NCBI RefSeq assembly: GCF_009765985.1
Contig: NZ_LMUM01000015.1
Coordinates: 327,101-391,100, forward strand
Origin: Acidobacterium sp. S8
GTDB lineage: Bacteria; Acidobacteriota; Terriglobia; Terriglobales; Acidobacteriaceae
Direction of reading: 5' to 3'
DNA length: 64,000 nt
Numbering within the stretch: the first letter of the stretch is position 1; each line of letters opens with the position of its first letter. This document shows, piece after piece, positions 25,871-35,667 of this stretch. Below the pieces are notes generated by a model. It was given only the letters and a program-made list of their open reading frames with translations. It made no database searches and was not told the origin of the DNA. The translations under genes and the position numbers were made by a program.

Positions 25871-27061
25871 CTAAGGACGATAGTAGACAGGTCCGTAGTA
25901 GGGATAAGGATAGCCGTACGGATAGCCATAATAATAAGGCCGTGGAGCCATGTAGACCGGTCTGCGCTGCAGTGTCGGCTGCTGCGGAGCCGAAGCCTGT
26001 AGCCGTTGTGCTTCCTGATACGAGACAGGAGTCACGGTCACTGGAGCCGCGAGGTGGAAGCTCAGGAGAGCTTCTGGGGGAACAATTACCTGAGGACCTT
26101 TCGTTGCCGCAGAAGCAGCAAGCCCGGTTGCGCCGCCTGCTACTGCGCCAACCGCCGCGCCGGGGCCACCGCCGAAGATCGCCCCGATCATAGCGCCCAC
26201 TGCTGCTCCCCCAGCGGTATTTGCGGTCGAATATCCACCCTTGCCGGGAGTTTCGCTGGTCCATGCGTCGGTCGTTAGCGAATAGGTCTGTCCACCCAGG
26301 TTGAGAGAAGTGATCTGTAGCTGCAATCCCGACTTTCCAGCCAGATCGCCAGGCTTCTTCACCCCTGTGACCTGTCCAGTTAGAACTGCTCCCCGCGGAA
26401 TGGCTAATGTACTGCCCTGATAAACATTATTGGCAACCGTGGCCTGGAAGAATGTGCCTGCCTGCAGCTTGTGTGCATCGAGTGGTTCGCTGGTGCGGAC
26501 ATTCAGCAGAGTTCCTGCGGCGAGCGTAACTGGTTCTGCCGGCTGCTGAGAGTAGCCGAGCTGTGAATTATTCGTCTGAGGCTGTTGCGCAGGTGGATAG
26601 CTCGGCTGGTTTTCAGCCGTATCAGGATTCGAGACACCTTGGTCGTACGGCGGAGGCGGAGGCGTTTGCTCGTCGGCCTGCTGGTCTCCACCAGATGTTG
26701 GCTGCTGCGCCGGTGTAGCGCCGACAGTTAGGTTATTTTCGACGGAACGCACTCCACTCACCCCCGCTGCAATCTGCTGGGCAAGATGCTTGGTGGAGTT
26801 ATCCTGCACCGTCCCTGAGAGCGTCACTTCGCCCATGATAGTGGCCGCCGTAATCTGCTGGCTCTGCAACTGTGGCGATTGCGCCAGTGCGACTGCGACA
26901 TCGGTCTGGATATCGGCGTCGGTCCGCACTACTGCCTGTGAAGCTTGCGGAGCAGCAAAGGCAGGAAATTCACACAACGACGAACCAAGGAAAGTCAGGC
27001 AAAAAACAGCCGCGCCGGTAAGTAACCGTGGGCTTCTATTTCTGGCAAAGGAATTCATCAT
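25871..27061 (-). CDS. Secreted BON-domain protein with glycine-zipper segment
   Basis: 396 residues. Signal peptide (about 1-36, ...FAAPQA); BON domain (about 45-110, D-I-Q-T-D-V-A-V-A-L and G-E-V-T-L-S-G-T-V-Q-D ... G-V-R-S-V-E-N-N-L-T-V); a Gln/Pro-rich linker (about 115-175); a beta-rich domain opening G-T-L-L-N-V-R-T-S-E-P-L with A-I-P-R-G-A-V-L-T-G-Q-V, which resembles the C-terminal part of VirB10/TrbI-like proteins; a glycine zipper (about 290-330, repeated G-A-x-x-G-A); and a Tyr/Pro/Gly-rich tail. BON domains bind membranes and phospholipids. It is a paralogue of the lipoprotein at 37817-38926. An envelope-stabilising role is inferred, not shown. Confidence 0.85.
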   Translation of the reverse strand: MMNSFARNRSPRLLTGAAVFCLTFLGSSLCEFPAFAAPQASQAVVRTDADIQTDVAVALAQSPQLQSQQITAATIMGEVTLSGTVQDNSTKHLAQQIAAGVSGVRSVENNLTVGATPAQQPTSGGDQQADEQTPPPPPYDQGVSNPDTAENQPSYPPAQQPQTNNSQLGYSQQPAEPVTLAAGTLLNVRTSEPLDAHKLQAGTFFQATVANNVYQGSTLAIPRGAVLTGQVTGVKKPGDLAGKSGLQLQITSLNLGGQTYSLTTDAWTSETPGKGGYSTANTAGGAAVGAMIGAIFGGGPGAAVGAVAGGATGLAASAATKGPQVIVPPEALLSFHLAAPVTVTPVSYQEAQRLQASAPQQPTLQRRPVYMAPRPYYYGYPYGYPYPYYGPVYYRP

Positions 27062-27145
27062 AACCGCACCCTAATCGCGCATATGCGGCCTCAAAGTGAG
27101 GTAAAGGCGCAGATGCGTATTGTTTTTATAGACACAGTCTCGCCG

Positions 27146-27175
27146 AAAAAGTTACGGGCTGGCCGCAGCCAGCCC
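27146..27175 (-). terminator. Rho-independent terminator of the pgi run
   Basis: GGGCTGGC (27156-27163), loop CGCA, GCCAGCCC (27168-27175). On the minus strand the stem is followed by GTAAC and then five Ts (27146-27150). It lies 22 bp after the pgi stop. Confidence 0.75.
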
Positions 27176-27196
27176 TGGCTTGAAAATATAAAAGTT

Positions 27197-28831
27197 TTAC
27201 CCTCTAAGCTTCTTATATTCGTCGATGAGTGTGCTGGTCGAGCTGTCGTGCTTGCCGACAATTTTGCCCTCCAACTCGGTAATGATGTTCTTGGCCAGAA
27301 CCTTGCCAAGTTCCACGCCCCACTGGTCAAAGGAATCGATCTGCCAGATGGCACCCTGTGTAAAGACGCTGTGCTCATACAGGGCGACAAGCTTGCCCAG
27401 AACTTCGGGCGTGAGTATCTCAATCAGGATGGTATTCGACGGCCGGTTTCCTTCAAAAACGCGGTGCGGAACCAGCCAGTTTGGAGTTCCCTCAGCCTTA
27501 ACCTGTTCTGCGGTTTTACCGAAGGCGAGCGCCTCACCCTGCGCGAAAACATTCGCCATCAGCAGATCGTGATGATCACCTAACGGATTCAATGTCTTCC
27601 CAAAACCTATGAAATCACAGGGGATAAGCTTCGTTCCTTGATGAATAAGCTGGTAGAAAGAGTGTTGACCATTTGTTCCCGGCTCACCCCAGAAGATGGG
27701 ACCGGTTTCGTAATCAACATGATCGCCGCTGAGAGTGACGTGTTTGCCATTGCTCTCCATGGTGAGCTGCTGCAGGTAAGCGGGAAACCGCTTCAGATAC
27801 TGGTCATACGGCAGGACGGCAACAGTCTGAGCGTCGAAAAAGTCGTTGTACCAGACGGACAATAAGCCCATCAGGACAGGAAGATTCTTCTCGAACGGAG
27901 CAGTGCGGAAATGCTCGTCCATTTCATGGAAGCCTGCCAGCAGCTTCCTGAAATTTTCTGGTCCGACAGCAATCATGGTGGAGAGACCAATGGCCGAATC
28001 CATCGAGTAACGGCCGCCGACCCAATCCCAGAAGCCGAACATATTTGCTGTATCGATGCCGAACTTTGAAACCTCTGCCGCGTTGGTGGAAACAGCTACG
28101 AAATGCTTCGCGATTGCCTTCTCGTCACCCAGCTTTTTCAGGCTCCACTCACGGGCAGTATGCGCGTTGGTCATCGTTTCAAGAGTGGTAAAGGTCTTCG
28201 ACGAGATAATGAAGAGCGTCTCTTCGGGATCAAGATCAATCGTCGCTTCGGCAAAGTCAGTTCCGTCTACATTCGAGACGAAGCGGAAGACCATATCACG
28301 CTGGCTGTAATGGCGCAGGGCTTCATAGGCCATGACCGGACCCAGATCTGAGCCGCCGATGCCGATATTGACGACGTTCTTAATTCGCTTGCTGGTGTGG
28401 CCAAGCCACGCACCACTTCGAACGCGATCGGCAAAGGCCGACATGCGATCCAGAACTTCATGCACCTCAGGAACTACGTTCTTACCGTCTACGAGAATCG
28501 TCGCATCTTTTGGAGCGCGCAGTGCTACGTGCAGCACGGCGCGGTTCTCGGTGATGTTGATCTTTTCTCCGCGAAACATCGCGTCGATGCGACCGCGCAG
28601 ATCGCTCTCGTCTGCCAGTTTGAACAAAAGCTTCAGAGTCTCGTCTGTGATGCGATTCTTTGAGTAATCCAGATAGATACCGAGGGCATCGACAGCAAGG
28701 CGCTCGCCGCGACCGGAGTCGTCGGCAAACAAAGTGCGCAGCTGGACATCCTTGATCTGTCCGTAGTGCGATGTGAGAGCCTTCCACGCAGAAAGCTGTG
28801 TAAGCGGAACTGCCTTTTCCGTAGTAGCCAT
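27197..28831 (-). CDS. pgi: Glucose-6-phosphate isomerase
   Basis: 544 residues, the long bacterial/eukaryotic form. PGI signatures are [21 protein letters not shown], the catalytic-region [15 protein letters not shown] and [10 protein letters not shown] near the end. It interconverts glucose-6-P and fructose-6-P in the cytosol. GGAG is 4 nt before the ATG. It is the last gene of the manA-manC-phosphohexomutase-pgi run; its product feeds fructose-6-P to ManA, so the four genes together lead to GDP-mannose. Confidence 0.97.
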   Translation of the reverse strand: MATTEKAVPLTQLSAWKALTSHYGQIKDVQLRTLFADDSGRGERLAVDALGIYLDYSKNRITDETLKLLFKLADESDLRGRIDAMFRGEKINITENRAVLHVALRAPKDATILVDGKNVVPEVHEVLDRMSAFADRVRSGAWLGHTSKRIKNVVNIGIGGSDLGPVMAYEALRHYSQRDMVFRFVSNVDGTDFAEATIDLDPEETLFIISSKTFTTLETMTNAHTAREWSLKKLGDEKAIAKHFVAVSTNAAEVSKFGIDTANMFGFWDWVGGRYSMDSAIGLSTMIAVGPENFRKLLAGFHEMDEHFRTAPFEKNLPVLMGLLSVWYNDFFDAQTVAVLPYDQYLKRFPAYLQQLTMESNGKHVTLSGDHVDYETGPIFWGEPGTNGQHSFYQLIHQGTKLIPCDFIGFGKTLNPLGDHHDLLMANVFAQGEALAFGKTAEQVKAEGTPNWLVPHRVFEGNRPSNTILIEILTPEVLGKLVALYEHSVFTQGAIWQIDSFDQWGVELGKVLAKNIITELEGKIVGKHDSSTSTLIDEYKKLRG

Positions 28832-28902
28832 GACGCTCCTTCTTCCTCAGCGACTTAGATTCTGCCACACCGCAGCAGGCAGCGGGTAGCGCATAACCAG
28901 CC

Positions 28903-30339
28903 TTAACTCAGGCTATTCATTGCAAATTGACGCGCCGCTTCCAACAACTTTGACACCGATTCCTTTGAGCACGATTCCGAGTAGATGCGCAGCAGCGGCT
29001 CCGTCCCGGAGGCACGAAGCAGCAGCCATGTTTCCGCAGCATTCGGTTTGGTTTGTGCTTCAGGGTTATTCAAGAAAAACTTGATGCCGTCGAGGGTTTC
29101 GACACGATCTACCGGCATGCCTGCAAATTCTTTCACGCCGGAGCGAGCCTTGGCGATGGTGGCGTTCTTCAAATCATCGTTGATATGTAAATCGATGCGC
29201 CCGTACTGATGTTCGCCATACTCTTCCTGAAGGCGTGCCACCAGCTGGCCCAACGTCTTGCCCTCCTCCGCCATCACGTTGGCAATCAGGAGTGCATTCA
29301 GCAGGCCATCGCGCTCAGGCAGATGTCGCTTAATGCCGATGCCACCAGATTCCTCGCCGCCTATCAGGATGTCTTTTTCCAGCATCAGATCGCACACATA
29401 TTTAAAGCCGATTCCGTGCTCGTACAGTTTGCGTCCATAGCGTTTGCAGATGCGGTCAAGCATTTTGGTGGTGTTGAAGGCGCGTGTGACATCGCCCGGC
29501 CACTTCTTGCGCTCCAGCAACCATTGCAGGAGAACAGCAAAAATCTTGTGCGGATCGACAAAGTTGCCGTGCTCATCTACGGCGCCAATGCGGTCTGCAT
29601 CGCCATCTGTCACGAGTCCAGCCTGGCACTTTTCCGCCACCACTGTTTCCTGCATGGCCCGTATGTGAGGTTCGATGGGCTCAGGATTGATGCCGGGAAA
29701 AAGCGGATCGACATTGGCGCGAATTTCGACGAAATCGACGCCAATTTTTGTAAAGATACCCGCTAACACTCCTCGACCGGCGCCATACATACAGTCGATT
29801 CCGAACTTCAGGCCGGATTTGCTGATGAGATCGAGGTCGGCAAAGCGTGAAATCGCTTCGATGTAAGGAGTCTGAAAATCGACAGTCTCGATCTTCGCTG
29901 GGGTCGCAGCTTCGGGCAACGGCTTTCCGAGATAGCCTTCAATTTCGGTGATGATGGACGGCTTTCCAGATCCGCCGTAGTAAGCCTTGTACTTCACTCC
30001 ATTCCACTGATACGGGTTATGGCTTGAAGTAATCATCACCCCACCAGCGGCGCCATGCGCGCGCACTCCGTAGGAAAGCGCCGGCGTCGGCGTAATGCGG
30101 TCGGCAATTTTCACGCGGATGCCTGCCGCCGCGAGAACTTCTGCCACAGCGTTCGCGAAAGCGTGCGAACCGAAACGAGTGTCGTAGCCTATGCAGACAC
30201 CTTCGCCCGGGTCCTTCTTCGAAAGTACATAATTGCCAATGGCTGTCGCGGCGGCTCGTACATTATCAAAGGTAAAATCGTCGGCAATAATGCCGCGCCA
30301 GCCGTCCGTGCCAAACTTAATCGCAGTTGCATTTCCCAT
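28903..30339 (-). CDS. Alpha-D-phosphohexomutase (phosphoglucomutase/phosphomannomutase)
   Basis: 478 residues with four alpha-D-phosphohexomutase domains: F-G-T-D-G-W-R-G opening, phospho-serine loop I-T-S-S-H-N-P (Ser106), metal loop T-D-G-D-A-D-R, sugar-specificity loop G-G-E-E-S-G-G and the C-terminal phosphate-binding R-A-S-G-T-E-P-L-L-R. It interconverts hexose-6-P and hexose-1-P. G-G-E-E-S-G-G alone cannot decide between glucose and mannose. Placement between manC and pgi makes mannose-6-P to mannose-1-P the likely main reaction, with glucose as a second substrate (inference). Confidence 0.93.
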   Translation of the reverse strand: MGNATAIKFGTDGWRGIIADDFTFDNVRAAATAIGNYVLSKKDPGEGVCIGYDTRFGSHAFANAVAEVLAAAGIRVKIADRITPTPALSYGVRAHGAAGGVMITSSHNPYQWNGVKYKAYYGGSGKPSIITEIEGYLGKPLPEAATPAKIETVDFQTPYIEAISRFADLDLISKSGLKFGIDCMYGAGRGVLAGIFTKIGVDFVEIRANVDPLFPGINPEPIEPHIRAMQETVVAEKCQAGLVTDGDADRIGAVDEHGNFVDPHKIFAVLLQWLLERKKWPGDVTRAFNTTKMLDRICKRYGRKLYEHGIGFKYVCDLMLEKDILIGGEESGGIGIKRHLPERDGLLNALLIANVMAEEGKTLGQLVARLQEEYGEHQYGRIDLHINDDLKNATIAKARSGVKEFAGMPVDRVETLDGIKFFLNNPEAQTKPNAAETWLLLRASGTEPLLRIYSESCSKESVSKLLEAARQFAMNSLS

Positions 30340-30366
30340 GTGTTTGCTTCTTCTTCTCCGGAAAAC

Positions 30367-31482
30367 TTAGATGAGTTCTTCGCGCCCATTCGCGGCGAGC
30401 TGTTTCACAATTTTTCCGACATCCTGGGAATGGTGGCGGGTGGTAACCAGAATCGCATCATCTGTCTCAACGACTACGAGATCTTTCACGCCGACCAGTG
30501 CAACGAATTTACCTGGGCTGAATATGTAATTACCCTCTGCATCGATTGCCATGCTTCCGGCACACTCTGCGACGTTCTCATGCTGGTCGACGTGCTGCGC
30601 CTGCTCCATCTGGTGCTCGTAGAGTGCAGCCCACGAGCCAAGGTCGTTCCAGCCGAAATTTGCCGGCAGGCAATAGAGATTCGAGCGGTGCTCACCTTTG
30701 GCCGAGCGAGGCTCAAGCACCGCATAGTCAACGCTGATGTTTTCGCACTGCGGATAAAGCCTCTCGAATACGCTGCGAAACTCAGGCGTTCCATACGCAG
30801 CCGCAATTTCTTCCAGAATCGGCGCTGTCTCCGAGAGGTGTTCGCGGATGGCATCCGCAAGAGTGCGCGCGCTCCACACAAAAATGCCACTGTTCCAGTG
30901 ATAATTTCCTGCCGTTACAAACTCTTCAGCGCGCTCCTGATTCGGTTTCTCGGTAAAGCGGCGGACACGCATCGAACCATCATCGAGCGTATCGCCCGTC
31001 TCGATATAGCCATAGCCAGTTTCAGCACGAGTCGGCGTCACGCCGAGCACAACCATATTCTCGCCGGCAGCTGCAATTTTGATTGCATCTTCGAGGACAG
31101 CTAGAAATGCCGCTTCATCGCCGATCACATGATCTGAGGGAAAAATGCCCAACACCGCGTCCGGATTGATCCTCTCGATAAGAAACGCAGCCAACCCGGC
31201 GGCGGGCGCAGTATTGCGCGCGGCCGGCTCGCAGACCACATGATCTTTGGGAACCAGGTCAAGCTGATCGCAGATCGTTGGTGAAAGCAGGTCGTTGGTG
31301 ATGATCCAAACATCGTCGCGTTTTGCCAGCGGCGCGAGACGGTCCACAGTACGCTGAATCATCGTGCGCTCGCCGTCGAGCGCGAGCACTTGCTTCGCAC
31401 GGGCTCGGCGACTGCGTGGCCAGAAACGCGTCCCACTGCCTCCGGCCAGAATGATCGGTCGAAAATCGGCTGATTGGGGCAT
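30367..31482 (-). CDS. manC: Mannose-1-phosphate guanylyltransferase
   Basis: 371 residues, one nucleotidyltransferase domain plus the short left-handed helix region, without the C-terminal isomerase domain of bifunctional enzymes. The N-terminus has I-I-L-A-G-G-S-G-T-R-F-W-P-R-S-R (about 10-24). G-I-F-P-S-D-H and F-T-E-K-P, the sugar-phosphate and lysine motifs, follow. It makes GDP-mannose from mannose-1-P and GTP in the cytosol. It starts 15 bp after the manA stop and is followed by the phosphohexomutase 27 bp later, so the operon encodes adjacent steps. The missing isomerase domain is supplied by the separate manA. Confidence 0.94.
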   Translation of the reverse strand: MPQSADFRPIILAGGSGTRFWPRSRRARAKQVLALDGERTMIQRTVDRLAPLAKRDDVWIITNDLLSPTICDQLDLVPKDHVVCEPAARNTAPAAGLAAFLIERINPDAVLGIFPSDHVIGDEAAFLAVLEDAIKIAAAGENMVVLGVTPTRAETGYGYIETGDTLDDGSMRVRRFTEKPNQERAEEFVTAGNYHWNSGIFVWSARTLADAIREHLSETAPILEEIAAAYGTPEFRSVFERLYPQCENISVDYAVLEPRSAKGEHRSNLYCLPANFGWNDLGSWAALYEHQMEQAQHVDQHENVAECAGSMAIDAEGNYIFSPGKFVALVGVKDLVVVETDDAILVTTRHHSQDVGKIVKQLAANGREELI

Positions 31483-31497
31483 GATCCTCCAGGATCT

Positions 31498-32433
31498 TTA
31501 GGCGAATTGCGGCAGAATGCGAATGATTTCGGCACCTGCTTGTGCTTCGATGCTCCAGTTCCCTGCTTCAGCAGGAATAACGGCCAGTTGGCAGCGATCG
31601 AGAGAAATAGGCTCAAAGCCTTCCCCCGTTATCGTCGCATTCCCGTTCGCGATAAAGAACATCTGCACTACGTCTGCCGATGCATTGTCTGCGTCTGGTA
31701 GAGCATCCTTCCAGCGCTCAATGCGGAAATATTTCTGATCGATGAGGACAGCGTAGCCATTCACAGTCTTGGCAGCCTTCTTGCCCGCGTCGGTCGAGAG
31801 CCGCGTTGCTTCGATGGATTTATCGATATGCAGCTCACGCGGACGCCCGTAATCATACATTCGATATGTCAAATCGCTGGTCTGCTGTGTCTCCAGCAGG
31901 ACCGCGCCGGGCCCGATGGCATGCACCGTGCCGGCATCGACGAAGATCATGTCGCCTTTATTCACTGGAACATGATTCAGCAGTTCTTCGAGGGTTTCAT
32001 CTTGAATCGCCGCCCTGACCTGGTCTGGCGTTGTTCCGGGCGTGATGCCAAGCGCAACCTCAGCTCCGGGCTGAGCGTCGAGGGCATACCAGCACTCTGT
32101 TTTGCCGCGCGGTTCCCCGTATTTCTGTGCCATCACATCATCCGGATGCACCTGCACGCTCAACTTCTCTTTGGGGAAAAGAATCTTGATCAGCAGCGGA
32201 AACTCTTCCCCGCCATGGCTCTTACCGAGGAGTGCCTCGCCCTGTTCAGCTGTGATTTTGTTAAGTGGCTGACCCGTCAGGGGTCCGGTCTCTGCGGCGC
32301 ACATTTCGCCGGTGAGCCAGACTTCGCCGATCGGCTCGCCTTCTGTCTTGTAATCAAACCAGGGTGAAAGATCGTGGAACCCCCAGATGCGGGTCCGGAA
32401 ATATGGAGCAAGTCTGAATGGTCTTAAGGCCTG
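31498..32433 (-). CDS. manA: Mannose-6-phosphate isomerase, class I
   Basis: 311 residues from the ATG at 32433, preceded by GGAG 4 nt upstream; a GTG at 32466 would add 11 residues. Cupin-fold motifs include the zinc ligands in V-Q-V-H-P-D-D and K-T-E-C-W-Y and the D-A-G-T-V-H-A-I-G signature. It interconverts fructose-6-P and mannose-6-P. It is shorter than the eukaryotic type I enzyme, typical for the ManA/YvyI bacterial form. It is the first gene of the GDP-mannose run and diverges from the epimerase gene 72 bp away, leaving a very short shared promoter region. Confidence 0.93.
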   Translation of the reverse strand, partial: QALRPFRLAPYFRTRIWGFHDLSPWFDYKTEGEPIGEVWLTGEMCAAETGPLTGQPLNKITAEQGEALLGKSHGGEEFPLLIKILFPKEKLSVQVHPDDVMAQKYGEPRGKTECWYALDAQPGAEVALGITPGTTPDQVRAAIQDETLEELLNHVPVNKGDMIFVDAGTVHAIGPGAVLLETQQTSDLTYRMYDYGRPRELHIDKSIEATRLSTDAGKKAAKTVNGYAVLIDQKYFRIERWKDALPDADNASADVVQMFFIANGNATITGEGFEPISLDRCQLAVIPAEAGNWSIEAQAGAEIIRILPQFA

Positions 32434-32505
32434 CATGTATCTCCAGTATGCCTGATTTTGCGCCACTTACACAGTGTTGCGTAGAGAGGCTACGATAGAA
32501 GAGAC

Positions 32506-33477
32506 ATGGCTCGTTATCTCGTAACCGGCTGCGCCGGATTTCTCGGCTCCTGGATTAGCCAGGCGCTTCTGGAACGCGGAGAAATTGTCCGCGGCTTTGA
32601 CAACTTCGAAACAGGCCTCAAGAAGAATCTTGCGGAAATCAACGGCAGATTGGACTTCGTAGAAGGAGATCTTCGCGACGCCGATGCCATCGCACGCGCT
32701 TGTGAAGGCGTTGATTATGTTCTGCATCAGGCTGCGTTGCCGTCTGTACCACGTTCGGTGAAAGATCCCCGCACCAGCCACACGGCAAATGTTGACGGGA
32801 CCTTTAACCTGCTCGAAGGCGCACGCGCGGCCGGAGTCAAGCGCATCGTCTATGCTGCTTCCTCTTCCGCTTACGGCAATCAGCCGGGATTTCCTCGTAA
32901 AGAAACAATGGTTCCCATGCCGATTGCGCCGTATCCGGTGCAGAAGCTTGCGGGAGAACTTTACATGCGCAGCTACTGGCAGGTTTACGGACTTGAGACG
33001 GTTTGCCTGCGCTACTTCAACATCTTCGGTCCGCGACAGGTTCCCGACTCTCCTTATAGCGGCGTGATGGCAAAATTCGCTCTGCTCATGCTCAGCGGGG
33101 AGCAGCCAACCATTTTCGGGGATGGCGAACAGGGACGCGATTTCACCTACGTCGCAAATGCTGTCTCTGCCAATCTATTGGCTATGGAAGCACCGGCGGA
33201 GAAAGTCGCAGGTAGAGTCTTCAACATTGCCTGCGGTGAGCGCCACACGCTGAACGAGACCTACAAAATTCTCGCCGAGCTGGCCGGTTTCACTCAACCA
33301 GCGCTTTACGGACCTGAACGAACTGGCGATATTCAGAATTCGCTTGCCGATATCACGGCTGCGCAGGACGCATTCGGCTATAAACCGCTCATCGGCTTCG
33401 AAGAAGGACTTCGCCGTACTGTGGATTGGTACAAGCAGCAAATGAAAGAGGCCGTTCCTCAGAACAGCCTCGCATAA
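32506..33477 (+). CDS. NAD-dependent sugar epimerase/dehydratase (extended SDR)
   Basis: 323 residues with the extended-SDR layout: T-G-C-A-G-F-L-G-S-W-I (NAD loop, about 7-17), H-Q-A-A-L-P-S-V-P-R-S (the S-V-P-R-S typical of WbpP/GalE-type UDP-hexose epimerases), S120-S121 in A-A-S-S-S-A-Y-G, catalytic Y143-P-V-Q-K147, and R-Y-F-N-I-F-G-P-R-Q. It is closest in pattern to UDP-GlcNAc/UDP-glucose 4-epimerases used for surface polysaccharides. The substrate is unproven. Divergent from manA and followed by a strong hairpin. It probably supplies a nucleotide sugar for the exopolysaccharide genes elsewhere (inference). Confidence 0.9.
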   Translation: MARYLVTGCAGFLGSWISQALLERGEIVRGFDNFETGLKKNLAEINGRLDFVEGDLRDADAIARACEGVDYVLHQAALPSVPRSVKDPRTSHTANVDGTFNLLEGARAAGVKRIVYAASSSAYGNQPGFPRKETMVPMPIAPYPVQKLAGELYMRSYWQVYGLETVCLRYFNIFGPRQVPDSPYSGVMAKFALLMLSGEQPTIFGDGEQGRDFTYVANAVSANLLAMEAPAEKVAGRVFNIACGERHTLNETYKILAELAGFTQPALYGPERTGDIQNSLADITAAQDAFGYKPLIGFEEGLRRTVDWYKQQMKEAVPQNSLA

Positions 33478-33500
33478 ATGTAATGATGGAAGTTTCAATC

Positions 33501-33533
33501 AAGAAGATGGCATCCGACGGATGCCATCTTCTT
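33501..33533. terminator. Bidirectional terminator between epimerase and GH20 genes
   Basis: AAGAAGATGGCATCC (33501-33515), loop GAC, GGATGCCATCTTCTT (33519-33533): a perfect 15-bp stem whose own A/T ends supply the U-tract on both strands. Confidence 0.88.
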
Positions 33534-33558
33534 TACACATAATTCAGAGTTAGTCCGT

Positions 33559-35628
33559 CTATTGGCCCGCCTCGACCAGCTTCCGCAGGGGATCAAGGAC
33601 GGTAAACCGAACAAGCCCCTGCGGCTTCTGTGCAGCATCCAATACCGCAAGGCTATTCTGCTTCCAATCCGCTTGAGACCCATTTCCGCCAGCCAGACGA
33701 GCTACTGCCTCCGAGCCAATCTGGGCGAGTTGGGCAAACTGCTGAGCCCTGCCGGTGGTGGCATCCTCCGCGAGCAAAGGCGATGCAGCAACCTGCTGTT
33801 GCACTTTCGGCGCTGCGGCTGTCCAGGAAGAGAAAATGTTCTCAAGCTGGTGCCGCTCCGCCTCGTGCTGCGAAGGATTCTGAAGGAACGCGTTCACCAG
33901 CACCTCTAAATCATGGCGTGAGGGGGGATCGGGACGAACCGCATCCACAAGATGATTGAGCGGGGTAAGCTGCGAAGTATGCTGTCCCTGGTAGCGATTG
34001 CCAAAGCTCACCGGTTGCAGAACAGAAGCAAAGACACGCAAGGCATCGATATCTTTCGTGCCTGTCAAAGCGCGGAGGCCTACATCTTCATGGGTAATGT
34101 GCGTCAAACCAAATGCCTCCAGCCGCACCGATACGACAGCGAGCCGGCGATACATATCATCCACGTCGCGCACATTCTCCGGAGACCAGAAGCGCTCAGC
34201 AATTACGGCCGTGCGAGGCCAGATACGCGAGTCGATCGTACCTTCGTTGATCTGCTCGCCCCACATGCACACTTCCCCCCCGAGGATGAGTGTGCGTTGC
34301 TCCGGCGTCAGATCAGAAGTCGACGGCAGCGGATCTGCCAGGTAATGCTCTTCCGCCGACTTCATCGCATCCAGATAATACGGAGCAGATAAAATCCCTT
34401 GGTATCCCTGCTTCGCGCTTGCTCCGAGTGATTCCTCGCCGCGCCATGACTGAATCATGACATCCTTCGGCAAGGCCGGGTTCAAGACTTCATCCCACCC
34501 AATCATGTGCCGATGATGCTTCTCGAGAATCTTCAGCAAATGCTGATTAAAGTAAGCCTGCAGTGCGGCAGGATCTTTTAGATCGTGCTTCTGCATGAAC
34601 TCTACGATTTTTGGATTCTGCTTCCATTGCACGCCTTTGGTTTCATCGCCGCCAATATGCAGATATGGATCGGGAAAGATAGTCGTCATCTCACCGATGA
34701 AGTTGTCGAGGAATTTGTAAACGCTGTCGCGCGTCGGATCCATGGCTTCGTCGCTGATGCCGAATTCACGCCGAACCTGATATGGACCGGACCCGCTGGA
34801 GATTTCCGGATAGCCGACGAACCAGCTCACACTGTGTCCCGGCATATCGAATTCAGGCACCACGCGGATACCGCGCGCCCGCGCGTAGGCCACCACTTCC
34901 TTCGCCTGATCCTGCGTGTAGTACAGACCGTCTGAGCCCATACCCGTCAGCTTGGGATAAATCTTGCTCTCAATGCGGAAACCCTGATCTTCGGTCAGGT
35001 GCCAATGCAGGACATTCAGCTTCACGGCTGCCATGCCGTCAAGGGTGCGCTCGATTACGCTCACGGGCTCGAAGTGGCGTCCGCAATCAATCAACAGACC
35101 GCGCCAGCGAAAACGCGGAGTATCTTCAATGCTCACCGCGGGCAGAATGTATCCGGAACCGGAAACCTGAACGAGTTGCAGCAGCGTCTCCATTCCACGC
35201 AATGCGCCAACGACAGTATTCGCCTGTAGCTTTACGCCGTTGGCAGCCACATTCAACGAATACGATTCGTCTTCATCGACAGACTGGACCATTTCGCCCG
35301 CGCCCTTTACTTCAATAACTAGCGAAGCTCCTGCAGAGTCCTTCTGAATGGCTTTTGAGATGGGCACGCCGGTCTGATATTCCAGCCGATGCAGCATTCG
35401 TCCAATGCCGGCATCCAATCGTTCATCGCGGAATTGCGGAGCAGCCACCGTGAACGAGGAAGTCAGCGCAAAGCTGCCCTGCCCTGCGGTAAACTTTGCC
35501 GGTTCAGGCATAAGGGTGTTGGTAAACGTCGGCTGCGTGGTTTGCGCACTCATACCGATTGCAGAAAACAGAACTACACTACAAGCCAAGGCTGAACAAA
35601 ATGCAGACCGCAATTGCGTAGTCTCCAA
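33559..35628 (-). CDS. Beta-N-acetylhexosaminidase, GH20, secreted
   Basis: 689 residues. Signal peptide about 1-30 (…VVLFSAIGMSAQT); GH20b N-terminal domain (about 35-165); (beta/alpha)8 catalytic domain from about 168, opening F-R-W-R-G-L-L-I-D-C-G-R-H; catalytic Asp-Glu pair in H-I-G-G-D-E-T-K-G (about residue 325); M-I-G-W-D-E and M-W-G-E-Q-I-N later; then a helical extension of about 170 residues. GH20 enzymes release terminal GlcNAc/GalNAc by substrate-assisted catalysis. Export suggests chitin-derived or glycoprotein substrates outside the cytosol (inference). Divergent from the MetX-like gene with starts only 39 bp apart. Confidence 0.94.
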   Translation of the reverse strand: METTQLRSAFCSALACSVVLFSAIGMSAQTTQPTFTNTLMPEPAKFTAGQGSFALTSSFTVAAPQFRDERLDAGIGRMLHRLEYQTGVPISKAIQKDSAGASLVIEVKGAGEMVQSVDEDESYSLNVAANGVKLQANTVVGALRGMETLLQLVQVSGSGYILPAVSIEDTPRFRWRGLLIDCGRHFEPVSVIERTLDGMAAVKLNVLHWHLTEDQGFRIESKIYPKLTGMGSDGLYYTQDQAKEVVAYARARGIRVVPEFDMPGHSVSWFVGYPEISSGSGPYQVRREFGISDEAMDPTRDSVYKFLDNFIGEMTTIFPDPYLHIGGDETKGVQWKQNPKIVEFMQKHDLKDPAALQAYFNQHLLKILEKHHRHMIGWDEVLNPALPKDVMIQSWRGEESLGASAKQGYQGILSAPYYLDAMKSAEEHYLADPLPSTSDLTPEQRTLILGGEVCMWGEQINEGTIDSRIWPRTAVIAERFWSPENVRDVDDMYRRLAVVSVRLEAFGLTHITHEDVGLRALTGTKDIDALRVFASVLQPVSFGNRYQGQHTSQLTPLNHLVDAVRPDPPSRHDLEVLVNAFLQNPSQHEAERHQLENIFSSWTAAAPKVQQQVAASPLLAEDATTGRAQQFAQLAQIGSEAVARLAGGNGSQADWKQNSLAVLDAAQKPQGLVRFTVLDPLRKLVEAGQ

Positions 35629-35667
35629 AGATGGATTATGTTCCGAGGCATTAGAATAGCAATCGAA

